NCBI GenBank assembly: GCA_002685415.1
Contig: NYXO01000002.1
Span: 27,720 to 41,330, forward strand
DNA: 13,611 nucleotides
Direction: 5' to 3'
Source: Methanobacteriota archaeon
GTDB taxonomy: Archaea > Thermoplasmatota > Poseidoniia > Poseidoniales > Thalassarchaeaceae
The first letter of the stretch is position 1. Each line of letters begins with the position of its first letter. Positions 6,957 to 13,229 of this stretch are shown here, in pieces. The position numbers and the translations under genes are program-made. Under the pieces are notes generated by a model, which worked only from the letters and a program-made list of their open reading frames with translations, ran no database searches and was not told the DNA's origin.

Positions 6957-7511
6957 ATGCCAAAGTTGGATATGATTTCACATAGTATCGAGCTCCCTGA
7001 CGGAGTTTCTGCTACCATTTCAGGATACGACGTAACAGTTGCAAAGGATGGTAAGTCAATAACTAGGGAGTTCCGCCATCCTCGAATCGAAGTTCGAGAC
7101 TCTACCGATGGAATGGAAGTATTCTGTAACTTACCACGACGTAAGGAAAAGGCCCTTGCAGGAACTTGGGCTGCACATCTTACCAATATGGTAAGGGGTA
7201 TTGATTCTGGATTCGAATACAAATTGAAGGCAGTCTATTCTCACTTCCCTATGACAATTAAGGTTCAAGGGAATGAGATGACCATCACAAATCTATTCGG
7301 TGAGAAGGTGCCTAGAGTAGCAGCATTACCTTGGTCACCTGGTGAGGTAGAAGTCAAGGTTGCAAATAAGACCGATATCACAGTTATTGGAGCAGACCGT
7401 GAGAAGGTTGGACAAACAGCTGCCAATATCGAACGTGCTTGCCGAATCAAGAAAAGAGATCGACGGGTTTTCCAAGATGGTATTTACATCGTATCAAAGG
7501 GGAATGAGTGA
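6957..7511 (+). CDS. rpl6: Large-subunit ribosomal protein uL6 (L6)
   Basis: This 184-residue protein is of normal archaeal uL6 length. It shows the repeated L6 fold: IELPDGVSATISGYDVTVAK near residues 11-30 in the first half, and VKVQGNEMTITNLFGEK-type sequence followed by the long helix region with GADREKVGQTAANIERACRI in the second, closing with KKRDRRVFQDGIYIVSKG. uL6 sits at the base of the stalk near the factor-binding site. ATG 6957 was chosen because homologous sequence begins here (MPKLDMISHSIELP) and the ribosome binding site fits. The stop is embedded in TGAGGAGGGAT, the ribosome binding site of eL32. Confidence 0.97.
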   Translation: MPKLDMISHSIELPDGVSATISGYDVTVAKDGKSITREFRHPRIEVRDSTDGMEVFCNLPRRKEKALAGTWAAHLTNMVRGIDSGFEYKLKAVYSHFPMTIKVQGNEMTITNLFGEKVPRVAALPWSPGEVEVKVANKTDITVIGADREKVGQTAANIERACRIKKRDRRVFQDGIYIVSKGNE

Positions 7512-7523
7512 GGAGGGATTTGA

Positions 7524-8180
7524 ATGGATTATGAAAATATGACAGTTGCCGAACTCAAGGACTTACTACGAGATGCAGGTCTACCGGTGTCTGGTAAAAA
7601 GGCGGACTTAGTCGCTAGATTACAAGAAACCACTGACGCTTCAGAAGATCTGGAGGATGTAGAGGATATTATCGAAGAAGAAATGGATGTCGAAGATGAT
7701 GAATTCGAATCCGATGATTTCTTTGAAGACGAATGGGATGACTTCCATACTGCTCGTCAAAAGCCAGTACTAGATGATGCGATAAAGGCCGCATTAGAAA
7801 CTCGTGCTGCCCAGAAGAAGAAGACTCCATCATTCAGAAGGCAGGAATGGTTCCGCTACAAGCGTCTGTCTCGTACAGGATGGAAAAAACCTAGAGGTGA
7901 CGATTCCAGCCAGAGAAAGAATCGAAAGTACCGTTCCGCTTTAGTTCGAGTGGGTCACGGAAAGATAGCCACAGCAAGAGGTCTCCACCCGTCTGGATTC
8001 GAAGAAGTTCTAGTCAACAAGAGCGATGATCTCGAAGGATTAGATCCAGAGACACAGGCTGTTCGAATCGCGAAAACCGTTGGAAACCGAAAGCGATCTG
8101 CAATTCATGATAGAGCAGATGACTTGGGTCTAAGAGTTCTCAATCGTCGCCGTATTTCGCGGAAGGGGGACTTGCGATGA
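7524..8180 (+). CDS. rpl32e: Large-subunit ribosomal protein eL32 (L32e) with N-terminal SAP-like domain
   Basis: The 218-residue product has three parts. Residues about 5-34 (MTVAELKDLLRDAGLPVSGK then KADLVARLQ) match the SAP/HeH helix-extension-helix pattern, a small fold usually known for binding DNA. Residues about 38-74 are a nearly continuous acidic linker (EDLEDVEDIIEEEMDVEDDE and on). Residues from about 103 onward are the eL32 core, opening FRRQEWFRYKRLSRTGWKKP and including ARGLHPSGFEEVLVNKSDDL. eL32 binds domain II of 23S rRNA. Some archaeal eL32 proteins are N-terminally extended; the SAP-like assignment here is by pattern only. GGAGGGAT precedes ATG 7524, and the stop overlaps the eL19 start. 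Confidence 0.93.
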   Translation: MDYENMTVAELKDLLRDAGLPVSGKKADLVARLQETTDASEDLEDVEDIIEEEMDVEDDEFESDDFFEDEWDDFHTARQKPVLDDAIKAALETRAAQKKKTPSFRRQEWFRYKRLSRTGWKKPRGDDSSQRKNRKYRSALVRVGHGKIATARGLHPSGFEEVLVNKSDDLEGLDPETQAVRIAKTVGNRKRSAIHDRADDLGLRVLNRRRISRKGDLR

Positions 8181-8653
8181 TGATAACAAATCAAAAGAGG
8201 CTCGCGGCTGCAATTTTCAGTCAGCGAGAAGGAAGGGTTGTTGGCGTTCATAGAATCTGGATTGACAAAGACTACCTAGACGATGTTGCGAATGCTGTTC
8301 AGAAGGATGACGTTCGCAGACTTATCGATGAGGGCATAATCAAGGCTCGCCCATTAGTTGGAACCAGCCGCTCCCGAGCTCGCAAGGCAGCTGCTCAGAA
8401 GTCAAAGGGTCGAAGATCGGGTCAAGGTTCAAGAAAAGGAACCTCAAACTCGAGACAACCAAGAAAGGAAAGGTGGATGAGGGCTATTCGTGCTCAGCGC
8501 AGAGCCTTGAAAGAAATGAGGGGAGATCAATCTCTAACTCCTTCTGAATATCGTTACTACTACAGGAAGGCGAAGGGCGGTAGCTACCGTTCTGTCTCTC
8601 ACATGAAGTCGAACATGGAAATCGACGGTATCAAGCTCGGAGGTGAGCAATGA
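8177..8653 (+). CDS. rpl19e: Large-subunit ribosomal protein eL19 (L19e)
   Basis: This 158-residue protein matches archaeal eL19: TNQKRLAAAIFSQREGRVVG near residues 4-23, DVRRLIDEGIIKARPLVGTS near 45-64, then a long basic helix rich in R/K/S/G (GRRSGQGSRKGTSNSRQPRK) and RWMRAIRAQRRALKEMRGDQ. The C-terminal YRYYYRKAKGGSYRS is also typical. eL19 is archaeal/eukaryotic specific and takes part in an intersubunit bridge. The ATG at 8177 overlaps the eL32 stop by four bases (ATGA) and follows a GGGGGA run. A second ATG follows at once (MM), so the start could be one codon later. Confidence 0.96.
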   Translation: MMITNQKRLAAAIFSQREGRVVGVHRIWIDKDYLDDVANAVQKDDVRRLIDEGIIKARPLVGTSRSRARKAAAQKSKGRRSGQGSRKGTSNSRQPRKERWMRAIRAQRRALKEMRGDQSLTPSEYRYYYRKAKGGSYRSVSHMKSNMEIDGIKLGGEQ

Positions 8654-9162
8654 TGGCATACGGAAAGAATCAGAGGTTACGCTTCAAGCGTCGCCGAAAC
8701 GGGGAAACTGACTACCGACGCAGAATGAAGATGCTACGCGGGGGTTCTGCTCGTGCTGTAGTAAGAGTAACAAATACTCAGACAATTTGTCAGTTGGTAA
8801 ATTATGAACCCACTGGAGACACAGTACATGTATCGGTTGACGGGAAAAGATTAGTTGACAAATATGGTTGGCCAATAGATGCCTCTAGGAAATCTATTCC
8901 TGCTAGTTACATTTCAGGATATGCGATGGCTAAGGAAGCCATTTCTGCGGGACACAAGGAAGCTGTTCTTGACATTGGTCTAGCAGCATCAACATCAGGA
9001 AACAGGGTCTTTGCAGCCCTCAAAGGCATGGTTGATGCTGGTATGGAAATTCCACATGGTGAAAGTGTACTACCAGACGATGAAAGAATCAACGGTTCAC
9101 ACATAGATGAATCCATTGCCAAAGCAGTAGAGGCAGCAAAGAAGACAATTGAGGAGGCATAA
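8650..9162 (+). CDS. rpl18: Large-subunit ribosomal protein uL18 (L18)
   Basis: The 170-residue product shows the archaeal uL18 signature RLRFKRRRNGETDYRRRMKM near residues 9-28, followed by SARAVVRVTNTQTICQLVNY, and later AISAGHKEAVLDIGLAASTS and AALKGMVDAGMEIPHGESVL. uL18 binds 5S rRNA and, with uL5, anchors it in the central protuberance. GGAGGTGA at 8639-8646 is the ribosome binding site. The start is ATGATG, so 8650 (overlapping the eL19 stop) or 8653 are both possible. The C-terminal 20 residues form a predicted helix. The gene stops with TAA, one of two in the window. Confidence 0.96.
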   Translation: MMAYGKNQRLRFKRRRNGETDYRRRMKMLRGGSARAVVRVTNTQTICQLVNYEPTGDTVHVSVDGKRLVDKYGWPIDASRKSIPASYISGYAMAKEAISAGHKEAVLDIGLAASTSGNRVFAALKGMVDAGMEIPHGESVLPDDERINGSHIDESIAKAVEAAKKTIEEA

Positions 9163-9164
9163 AC

Positions 9165-9935
9165 ATGAGTGATGAAGAATCCGAAATTGTAGAAACTGCC
9201 CCGGCAATTGCTCCAGGTCTAGCCCTAGCCTTGGCGGAGGAGGAAGATGCTCCTGTCCGCCGTCGCCGAGGTCCTGACCCACTAGCAGCCCTACGAACAT
9301 GGCAACCACGTACTCGCTTAGGTAGAATGGTTGCAAACGGTGAGATCCTAACCTATGAGCAAGCATTGGCTACAGGGCTACCGATTCGTGAGGTAGAAAT
9401 TGTTGATGCCTTATTGCCTGGTATTGAAGACGATGTTCTAGCGGTAAATATGATTCAGAGAATGACTGATTCTGGCCGACGTGTAAGATTCAACGTACTC
9501 TGTGTGGTTGGAAACAGCGATGGATATGTAGGTCTAGCAATTTGTAAGGGTAAGGAAGTTGCACCCACAATTAAGAAGGCCATCGACAAGGCCAAACTAA
9601 ACCTAATCCCAGTAATGAGAGGAAATGGTTCTTGGGAATCTGGTGGAGGACCTGGTACTTCCGTCCCGCTGAAAATTACCGGACGCTCTGGATCAACAAG
9701 AGTTACTCTAATGCCTGCTCCAGCAGGTAAGGGTCTAGTGATCGGAGACTACGGCCGCAGAGTACTGCAACTGGCTGGTGTCACAGATGTATGGAGTCGC
9801 TCAGCTGGTCAAACACGAACTACAATCAACTACGCTAAGGCTACATTCAATGCCCTTGTCGAACTTAACAAAACCAGAATTGGGGATGGGGACAAAAGAC
9901 GCCTAAACATCACATCAGGGAGGGGTAATCAATGA
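9165..9935 (+). CDS. rps5: Small-subunit ribosomal protein uS5 (S5)
   Basis: This 256-residue protein has the uS5 double-stranded RNA-binding half (TDSGRRVRFNVLCVVGNSDG, then YVGLAICKGKEVAP, about 104-137) and the C-terminal fold with GSGGGPGTS-type glycines (SWESGGGPGTSVPLKITGRS) and GLVIGDYGRRVLQLAGVTDV. uS5 lies at the mRNA entry channel beside uS3 and affects decoding accuracy. The first 45 residues or so are an acidic/alanine stretch (MSDEESEIVETAPAIAPGLA) followed by basic residues, longer than in many archaea. GAGGAGG at 9151-9157 precedes the ATG, two bases after the uL18 TAA. The stop overlaps the uL30 start. Confidence 0.97.
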   Translation: MSDEESEIVETAPAIAPGLALALAEEEDAPVRRRRGPDPLAALRTWQPRTRLGRMVANGEILTYEQALATGLPIREVEIVDALLPGIEDDVLAVNMIQRMTDSGRRVRFNVLCVVGNSDGYVGLAICKGKEVAPTIKKAIDKAKLNLIPVMRGNGSWESGGGPGTSVPLKITGRSGSTRVTLMPAPAGKGLVIGDYGRRVLQLAGVTDVWSRSAGQTRTTINYAKATFNALVELNKTRIGDGDKRRLNITSGRGNQ

Positions 9936-10402
9936 CTTTTCTAATCGTGCGTGTACGAAGTGACCGTGGTGTTGAGCGAAGTATTCGCGACACAATGGCA
10001 ATGCTGAATCTAACTCGAGTCAACCATGCAACGATTGTACCAGAAAGCTCGACCTACGCTGGAATGCTTCAGAAGTCAAAGGACTTCGTTACATGGGGTG
10101 TTGTTGATGCGGGGACTATCGAAAATTTACTCAAAGAACGTGGTCGAATGGTTGGAGATAAACCAGTTGATGATGCTGCAATAAAAGCAGGTTCAGAATT
10201 CAAGTCAGTCAAAGATTTCGCTAAGGCTCTAGCAGCTGGTGAGGCTACAATGAAGTCAGTTGATGGGTTAAAACCAGTCTTACGACTTCACCCCCCTAGA
10301 GGCTCAAAGGGTTGGGGCGGAATCAAGAGGGCTTACTCAGTTGGTGGCGCTCTAGGATTCCGAGGCGATGAGATTTCATCTCTAGCCGAGAGGATGATGT
10401 GA
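9932..10402 (+). CDS. rpl30: Large-subunit ribosomal protein uL30 (L30)
   Basis: The 156-residue product is of the long archaeal/eukaryotic uL30 type (the bacterial form is about 60). It opens MTFLIVRVRSDRGVERSIRD and contains TMAMLNLTRVNHATIVPESS, the family core. The archaeal C-terminal region has LHPPRGSKGWGGIKRAYSVG and GALGFRGDEI. uL30 binds domain II of 23S rRNA. The ATG overlaps the uS5 stop (ATGA at 9932-9935) and follows the purine run GGGAGGGG. The stop at 10400-10402 begins TGAGGTGA, the ribosome binding site of uL15. Confidence 0.96.
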   Translation: MTFLIVRVRSDRGVERSIRDTMAMLNLTRVNHATIVPESSTYAGMLQKSKDFVTWGVVDAGTIENLLKERGRMVGDKPVDDAAIKAGSEFKSVKDFAKALAAGEATMKSVDGLKPVLRLHPPRGSKGWGGIKRAYSVGGALGFRGDEISSLAERMM

Positions 10403-10411
10403 GGTGAAAAT

Positions 10412-10840
10412 ATGGTATCAAGAACAAACAAATTCCGAGGGCGCTCCCGCTATCACGGCCGCGGTAAGAAGGCTGGACGAGGTGCTGGTCTACGTGGTGG
10501 ACGCGGTAATGCTGGAATCAACAAACATCGCCTAATGACTCGTCTGAAGTATATGCCAGGTCACTGGGGTATGCACGGATTCAACCGTCATCCTAAGTTG
10601 AGAAATGTCAATGTAAGTATCAATCTTCTACAAGTTTCTCAGATGGCAGAAGGCGACTCAATCAACTTGACAGAATTAGGTTACGACAAACTCCTAGGCA
10701 GCGGTCGTATGGATCGTGCTCTAAACATCACTGTAGGTTCTGCAAGTGCTCGAGCTATCGAAAAGGTCGAAGCCGCTGGTGGTTCAGTCAACCTTAGTGA
10801 CGGCGATGATGAAGATTGGGAAGAATGGGAAGAAGAGTGA
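10412..10840 (+). CDS. rpl15: Large-subunit ribosomal protein uL15 (L15)
   Basis: This 142-residue protein has the glycine/arginine-rich N-terminus of uL15 (NKFRGRSRYHGRGKKAGRGA then GLRGGRGNAG), which threads into 23S rRNA, followed by the archaeal motif MPGHWGMHGFNRHPK near residues 48-62 and the L18e/L15-type C-terminal fold ending with AIEKVEAAGGSV. The final 13 residues are acidic and aromatic (DGDDEDWEEWEEE), an unusual tail for a protein with so basic a start. It is the last ribosomal protein gene of the operon. A 33-base gap separates it from secY. Confidence 0.96.
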   Translation: MVSRTNKFRGRSRYHGRGKKAGRGAGLRGGRGNAGINKHRLMTRLKYMPGHWGMHGFNRHPKLRNVNVSINLLQVSQMAEGDSINLTELGYDKLLGSGRMDRALNITVGSASARAIEKVEAAGGSVNLSDGDDEDWEEWEEE

Positions 10841-10862
10841 TTTACACTGTTCAGATAAATGA

Positions 10863-10869
10863 GAGGTGA
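10863..10869 (+). promoter_or_regulatory. Shine-Dalgarno deciding the secY start
   Basis: GAGGTGA lies four bases before ATG 10874, the spacing used at other junctions of this operon. An in-frame ATG at 10859 would place this signal inside the gene. Confidence 0.7.
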
Positions 10870-10873
10870 AAAA

Positions 10874-12796
10874 ATGGTCGAGCGTCGTCCTTCAGTACTC
10901 GGACTGGTTACTCTATCCCTAGTCTATTGGGGTGCTTTGGCTTGGTGGCAGCAAGATGCACTGTTTGGCACTGACTCTGATGCCCAAATGAAGGCAATTA
11001 CGATGTATGCCACATCTTTCCCATACATCGGTTTCGTCATATGGGGTACCTCAAATGACCTGCCTCAAAATATCGCAGACATCCCATATCTTGGAAGAAT
11101 GCTAAAGCCTGCAATTTGGCTAGCTTTCATAGCTTTCTTCTTTGCCTGGGGGTTGGAAGATTCCTCAACAGTAGGGTTCCTATTGGTCGGTGTAGGTATA
11201 CTTGGTTTGGGAGCCGGTCTTGCATTGGCGTGTCTGATGTATTCGGGCTCCGAGTCTAGTAGGCTGTATGCATTACAACGGCTTGTCGATGTATATCCTT
11301 CAATAACAAAACCTGACGGTCACGTTAGATTTAACCAAAAATTGTGGACTACCACACTCGTACTGATTATCTACTTCATGATGACAAACGTAATGATTTG
11401 GGGTCTTTCTGAATCTACTTTGGATGTGTTTTCATCATTCCGTGCAATCATGGCAGGAGCCTCGGGTTCGATTATGCACCTCGGAATAGGTCCTATCGTT
11501 ACTGCATCAATTATCATGCAGTTATTTGCTGGTGCTAAGATAATTCAATTGGATTTGCAGGATTCTGCAGATAAGCAACTCTACCAAGGTGTGCAGAAAA
11601 TATTGGTTCTGCTGATGATTCCGATTGAATCAATTCCGCAAGTGTACGGTTTCCTAGATCCTCACGAGGATATTATCATCCAATACGGACTTGGTTGGGC
11701 AAATGCGATAATTGTAGCTCAACTATTCATTGGCTCATACCTTGTTTTCCTTCTCGACGAACTGGTCAGTAAATGGGGTATTGGAAGTGGTATTTCTCTA
11801 TTCATTGCGGCTGGTGTTGCTCAGTCAACCTTTGTCGGTACATTATCCCCTATCGCAACAGTACAAGGTAGCCCATACTCTCTACAAAACCCTCCTTCGG
11901 GAACACTTCCAATGATATTCTACACACTAAGAACGGCGACAAATTCCGAATTGGTTTCGCAAAATGGTTTCGAACTAATATTGCTCAACCATGCCAATCC
12001 TGTTGCGGCTTTGATTTCATCAATTATCGTGTTCCTCGTTGTAGCATACGCTGAATCAAGTAAATTGGAATTGCCATTAACGCATGGTAAAGTTAGGGGT
12101 CACAGAGGCCAATATCCTATTCGACTGGTCTACGCGAGTAACATTCCAGTGATTTTGATGGCTGCTCTATTAGCAAACGTCAATATGTTCACTCTACTAT
12201 TCTGGTCCCATCCAGTACTTTCGACAGTGCCGATACTTGGTAAGGAAGGGTCCTGGAGCATGGCTCATTGGTTCGGTTCTTATGAGCCAGGTGCCACCAC
12301 TCCGTCAGGAGGATTCGCATGGTATTCTTCCATGGTCAATGGAGTTGGTGATTGGCTAATTCCGTTGTTGAATCAACAAGGAGATGCTTATGGTCACGAA
12401 CTTTGGCAAATTATGGTGCATGTCATCGTCTATGTCACATTCATGACAGTTGGTTCCACAATCTTCGCGAAGTTCTGGATTGAGACGACAAATATGGGTG
12501 CTAAGGATGTCGCAAAACAAATCGAGCGAACCGGAATGCAGATTCCAGGATTCCGAAAGAATCCAGTAGTTCTAGAAAGAATTCTAGAGCGATATATTCC
12601 ACCTGTCACCGTCTTTTCCGGTGCCTTCGTAGGTCTTCTAGCAGCCGGTGCTGATCTACTCGGAACCGTAGGTAATGCTACTGGTACCGGTTTGCTTTTG
12701 GCAGTAGGAATTATTCTCAGAACTTACGAGCAAATCCAGAAAGAGCAAGCTATGGAAATGCACCCGGTTTTGAGAGAATTCTTTGGTGCAGAATGA
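10874..12796 (+). CDS. secY: Preprotein translocase subunit SecY with N-terminal membrane extension
   Basis: The 640-residue product contains a complete archaeal SecY from about residue 140: KPDGHVRFNQKLWTTTLVLI (entry into helix 1), the plug and helix 2 region with FRAIMAGASGSIMHLGIGPI near 189-208, SKWGIGSGISLFIAAG, the cytosolic loop FWIETTNMGAKDVAKQIERT, GFRKN, RYIPPVTVFSGAFVGLLAAG and the closing RTYEQ at 616-620. SecY forms the protein-conducting channel with SecE and SecG/Sbh. Archaeal SecY is usually about 430-500 residues. The surplus is an N-terminal block with four hydrophobic stretches (about 9-25, 40-57, 78-93 and 98-122) that I do not recognise. secY closes the operon, and no adk or other usual follower is present. 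Confidence 0.96.
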   Translation: MVERRPSVLGLVTLSLVYWGALAWWQQDALFGTDSDAQMKAITMYATSFPYIGFVIWGTSNDLPQNIADIPYLGRMLKPAIWLAFIAFFFAWGLEDSSTVGFLLVGVGILGLGAGLALACLMYSGSESSRLYALQRLVDVYPSITKPDGHVRFNQKLWTTTLVLIIYFMMTNVMIWGLSESTLDVFSSFRAIMAGASGSIMHLGIGPIVTASIIMQLFAGAKIIQLDLQDSADKQLYQGVQKILVLLMIPIESIPQVYGFLDPHEDIIIQYGLGWANAIIVAQLFIGSYLVFLLDELVSKWGIGSGISLFIAAGVAQSTFVGTLSPIATVQGSPYSLQNPPSGTLPMIFYTLRTATNSELVSQNGFELILLNHANPVAALISSIIVFLVVAYAESSKLELPLTHGKVRGHRGQYPIRLVYASNIPVILMAALLANVNMFTLLFWSHPVLSTVPILGKEGSWSMAHWFGSYEPGATTPSGGFAWYSSMVNGVGDWLIPLLNQQGDAYGHELWQIMVHVIVYVTFMTVGSTIFAKFWIETTNMGAKDVAKQIERTGMQIPGFRKNPVVLERILERYIPPVTVFSGAFVGLLAAGADLLGTVGNATGTGLLLAVGIILRTYEQIQKEQAMEMHPVLREFFGAE

Positions 12797-12815
12797 TATT
12801 TTTCCGATTAGGAAA
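12797..12815 (+). terminator. T-rich stretch after secY, possible archaeal terminator
   Basis: A TTTTT run at 12799-12803 lies just after the secY stop and is followed by a weak AGGA/TCCT hairpin. Archaeal RNA polymerase can stop at T-runs without a hairpin, so this is a plausible end of the ribosomal protein operon, but the run is short. Confidence 0.35.
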
Positions 12816-12852
12816 TAATCCTGCTATTTGATGTGAAAAGTGAAGCGCGCCG

Positions 12853-12859
12853 TTTATAT
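12853..12859 (+). promoter_or_regulatory. TATA-like box 1 of the rRNA promoter region
   Basis: TTTATAT in the context CGCCGTTTATATC, with a GC-rich AGCGCGCCG just upstream, resembles an archaeal TATA box. No experimental start site is known. Transcription would begin about 25 bases downstream, near 12880-12885. Confidence 0.45.
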
Positions 12860-12893
12860 CTCAATAAGAGGTAATAGCGCCGCAGTACGTCGA

Positions 12894-12900
12894 TTTATAT
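12894..12900 (+). promoter_or_regulatory. TATA-like box 2 of the rRNA promoter region
   Basis: A second TTTATAT, in the context CGTCGATTTATATTC, lies exactly 41 bases after the first and is preceded by a similar AGCGCCGC element at 12876-12883. A start near 12920-12927 would put the folded leader segment at the very 5' end of the transcript. A third, weaker AT-rich patch (CATATACAT) is at 12922-12930. Confidence 0.5.
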
Positions 12901-12931
12901 TCTTGCCCTTCTCGTCATATTCATATACATA

Positions 12932-13103
12932 AGGTCGGTCGGCGACCTGCTGCGTCAGACTGGCGTTGGAGACTGAGGACCCTAAAGTCCGGTGAAGTAG
13001 TCCATCAAGTCAGACGCAAGCCGAGGAAATGCAGTCGCGAACTTGATTCGCGATAAAGAGGTGAACCACGTTCAACTTGACCCCCGACCATAGGGGGTGC
13101 AAG
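12932..13103 (+). ncRNA. Strongly folded RNA segment: rRNA leader or separate small RNA
   Basis: Between secY and 16S there is no protein gene but a dense set of complementary segments. (1) 12932-12937 pairs with 12943-12948 (AGGTCG/CGACCT). (2) TGCGTC 12951-12956 pairs with GACGCA 13013-13018, continued by GACT 12958-12961 with AGTC 13008-13011 across one A-A mismatch. (3) Inside it, TGGA 12967-12970 pairs with TCCA 13001-13004 and GGAC 12977-12980 with GTCC 12987-12990. (4) TCGCGAA 13035-13041 pairs with TTCGCGA 13047-13053 around a 5-base loop. (5) CTTGACCCCC 13076-13085 pairs with GGGGGT plus CAAG up to 13103 with one bulged G. I saw no SRP helix-8 or RNase P core signature. It probably belongs to the 16S precursor leader, but an independent RNA is possible. 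Strand is inferred from the flanking genes. Confidence 0.45.
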
Positions 13104-13229
13104 AAGCAGATTATTTCGATTCAAATTCAAAAATAGAATCGGTGATCCTGCGTCAATTTTCAATAAGAATCAGCAAAAACTTGTGATCCACTCGATACTT
13201 CCGTTAGGATTGTGATTCCGCTCACGCGA
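13104..13229 (+). other. Distal 16S rRNA leader
   Basis: This AT-rich stretch carries a hairpin CGATTC 13117-13122 with GAATCG 13136-13141, the 16S-like sequence at 13137-13151, and GTGA 13212-13215 with TCAC 13222-13225 four bases before the mature 16S end. No good TATA box was seen in it, which fits a transcribed leader. The usual bulge-helix-bulge processing stem cannot be tested because its 3' half lies beyond the window. Confidence 0.5.
13137..13151 (+). repeat. Near-copy of the 16S rRNA 5' end in the leader
   Basis: AATCGGTGATCCTGC aligns with the first 17 bases of 16S (AATCCGGTTGATCCTGC, 13230-13246) with two single-base gaps and no mismatch, 93 bases upstream. The exact shared core is TGATCCTGC. 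Confidence 0.5.

Noticed and set aside
192..9366. Numerous minus-strand open frames of 60-160 codons
   Set aside because: All lie opposite highly conserved ribosomal protein genes, show no recognisable protein pattern and have no good ribosome binding sites.
10859..10873. Longer start for SecY (MRGEK)
   Set aside because: These codons are the ribosome binding site of ATG 10874.
10841..10873. Internal promoter in the gap before secY
   Set aside because: The 33 bases are AT-rich, but no convincing TATA box was seen at a suitable distance, and the gap is too short to carry more than a ribosome binding site.
11730..11915. Open frame of 61 codons inside secY
   Set aside because: It is an out-of-frame shadow of a well-supported gene.
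12932..13103. SRP RNA, RNase P RNA or tRNA in the spacer
   Set aside because: No SRP helix-8 core (GGTCAGG...GGAAGGGAGCA type), no RNase P conserved GAGGAAAGTCC/ACAGAA pair and no tRNA cloverleaf could be found; GAGGAAAT at 13023-13030 is only a partial resemblance.
12797..13229. Mobile element or attachment site in the spacer
   Set aside because: No terminal inverted repeats, transposase remnant or target duplication was seen; the repeats present fit RNA folding.
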